Shown in pieces: positions 63,970-64,000 of a stretch of 64,000 nt of DNA. The translations under genes were made by a program, and so were the position numbers. The DNA lies in the NCBI RefSeq assembly GCF_029211225.1, contig NZ_JARGEM010000008.1:42192-106191 (forward strand), in the 5' to 3' direction. The number at the start of each line of letters is the position of its first letter. Positions within the stretch are counted from its first letter, which is position 1. The notes below the pieces were generated by a model, which worked only from the letters and a program-made list of their open reading frames with translations, did no database searches and had not been told where the DNA came from. The DNA comes from Antiquaquibacter metalliresistens. GTDB taxonomy: Bacteria > Actinomycetota > Actinomycetes > Actinomycetales > Microbacteriaceae.

Positions 63970-64000
63970 CGTGCGATGGTCAGGTGAGAACCGACAAAAG

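Noticed and set aside
63709..64000. Possible insertion-sequence or toxin gene fragment at the right edge
   Set aside because: No transposase motif, terminal repeat or target duplication could be recognised; only a doubtful 79-residue frame is present.

Overview
High-GC actinobacterial chromosome, most likely from the Microbacteriaceae (Microbacterium-like). The evidence is the division/cell-wall cluster layout, the actinobacterial branched cytochrome bc1-aa3 genes (ctaC-D-F, ctaE-qcrCAB), a DivIVA/Wag31 next to SepF, a class II DAHP synthase beside a PASTA kinase, and an Rv2175c-type DNA-binding protein. No tRNA, rRNA, CRISPR array or intact insertion sequence was seen.

Region 1 (1-6.7 kb): the 3' end of class II aroG, a small unknown protein, a Ser/Thr kinase with four PASTA domains, a LysM lytic-transglycosylase-like wall protein, the Rv2175c-like HTH protein, a polyprenyl diphosphate synthase and a DUF3040 membrane protein closed by a strong terminator. 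Region 2 (6.7-24.3 kb): a non-coding leader with palindromic and C/T-rich repeats and MraZ boxes, then mraZ-rsmH-ftsL-ftsI-murF-mraY-murD-ftsW-murG-murC-ftsQ, ftsZ, yggS, sepF, a YggT gene, divIVA and rluD. Most junctions overlap by 4 nt. murE and lspA, which often sit in this block in other actinobacteria, are absent here. ftsZ and divIVA share an ungapped 42-nt upstream element. Then comes dnaE (24.4-27.9 kb).

Region 3 (27.9-39.0 kb) is the accessory part: a ten-gene, tightly overlapping minus-strand operon under a divergent GntR/FadR-type repressor. It encodes a complete ribose-type ABC importer (two permeases, double ATPase, lipoprotein binding protein) with an isoaspartyl-peptidase/asparaginase-type Ntn hydrolase, an M20 deacylase/peptidase, an SDR dehydrogenase, a flavin-fold protein, an amidohydrolase-2 enzyme and a homologous partner that has lost every metal ligand. 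The substrate is unknown; an amide or conjugate of a small molecule is the best guess. The candidate FadR operator lies exactly in the spacer of the candidate operon promoter.

Region 4 (39.0-46.4 kb): hisD, nrdR, pyrD, a MacB/Lol-type ABC exporter pair, DUF3043, an M20 dipeptidase and erpA-like Fe-S insertion. Region 5 (46.4-56.2 kb): ctaC-ctaD-ctaF facing ctaE-qcrC-qcrA-qcrB-MFS, then trpD. Region 6 (56.2-59.3 kb): a PAS-PAS-GGDEF diguanylate cyclase with an intact I-site, divergent from a processive family 2 glycosyltransferase and a small membrane partner, which suggests c-di-GMP-controlled polysaccharide synthesis. Region 7 (59.3-64 kb): an FMN alpha-hydroxy-acid oxidase, a PadR/HAAS pair, a RibD/DHFR-fold protein, a small membrane protein and an orphan Imm-5-like putative immunity protein.

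Many genes without a ribosome binding site have a TANNNT hexamer 6-10 nt before the start codon, which suggests widespread leaderless transcription.
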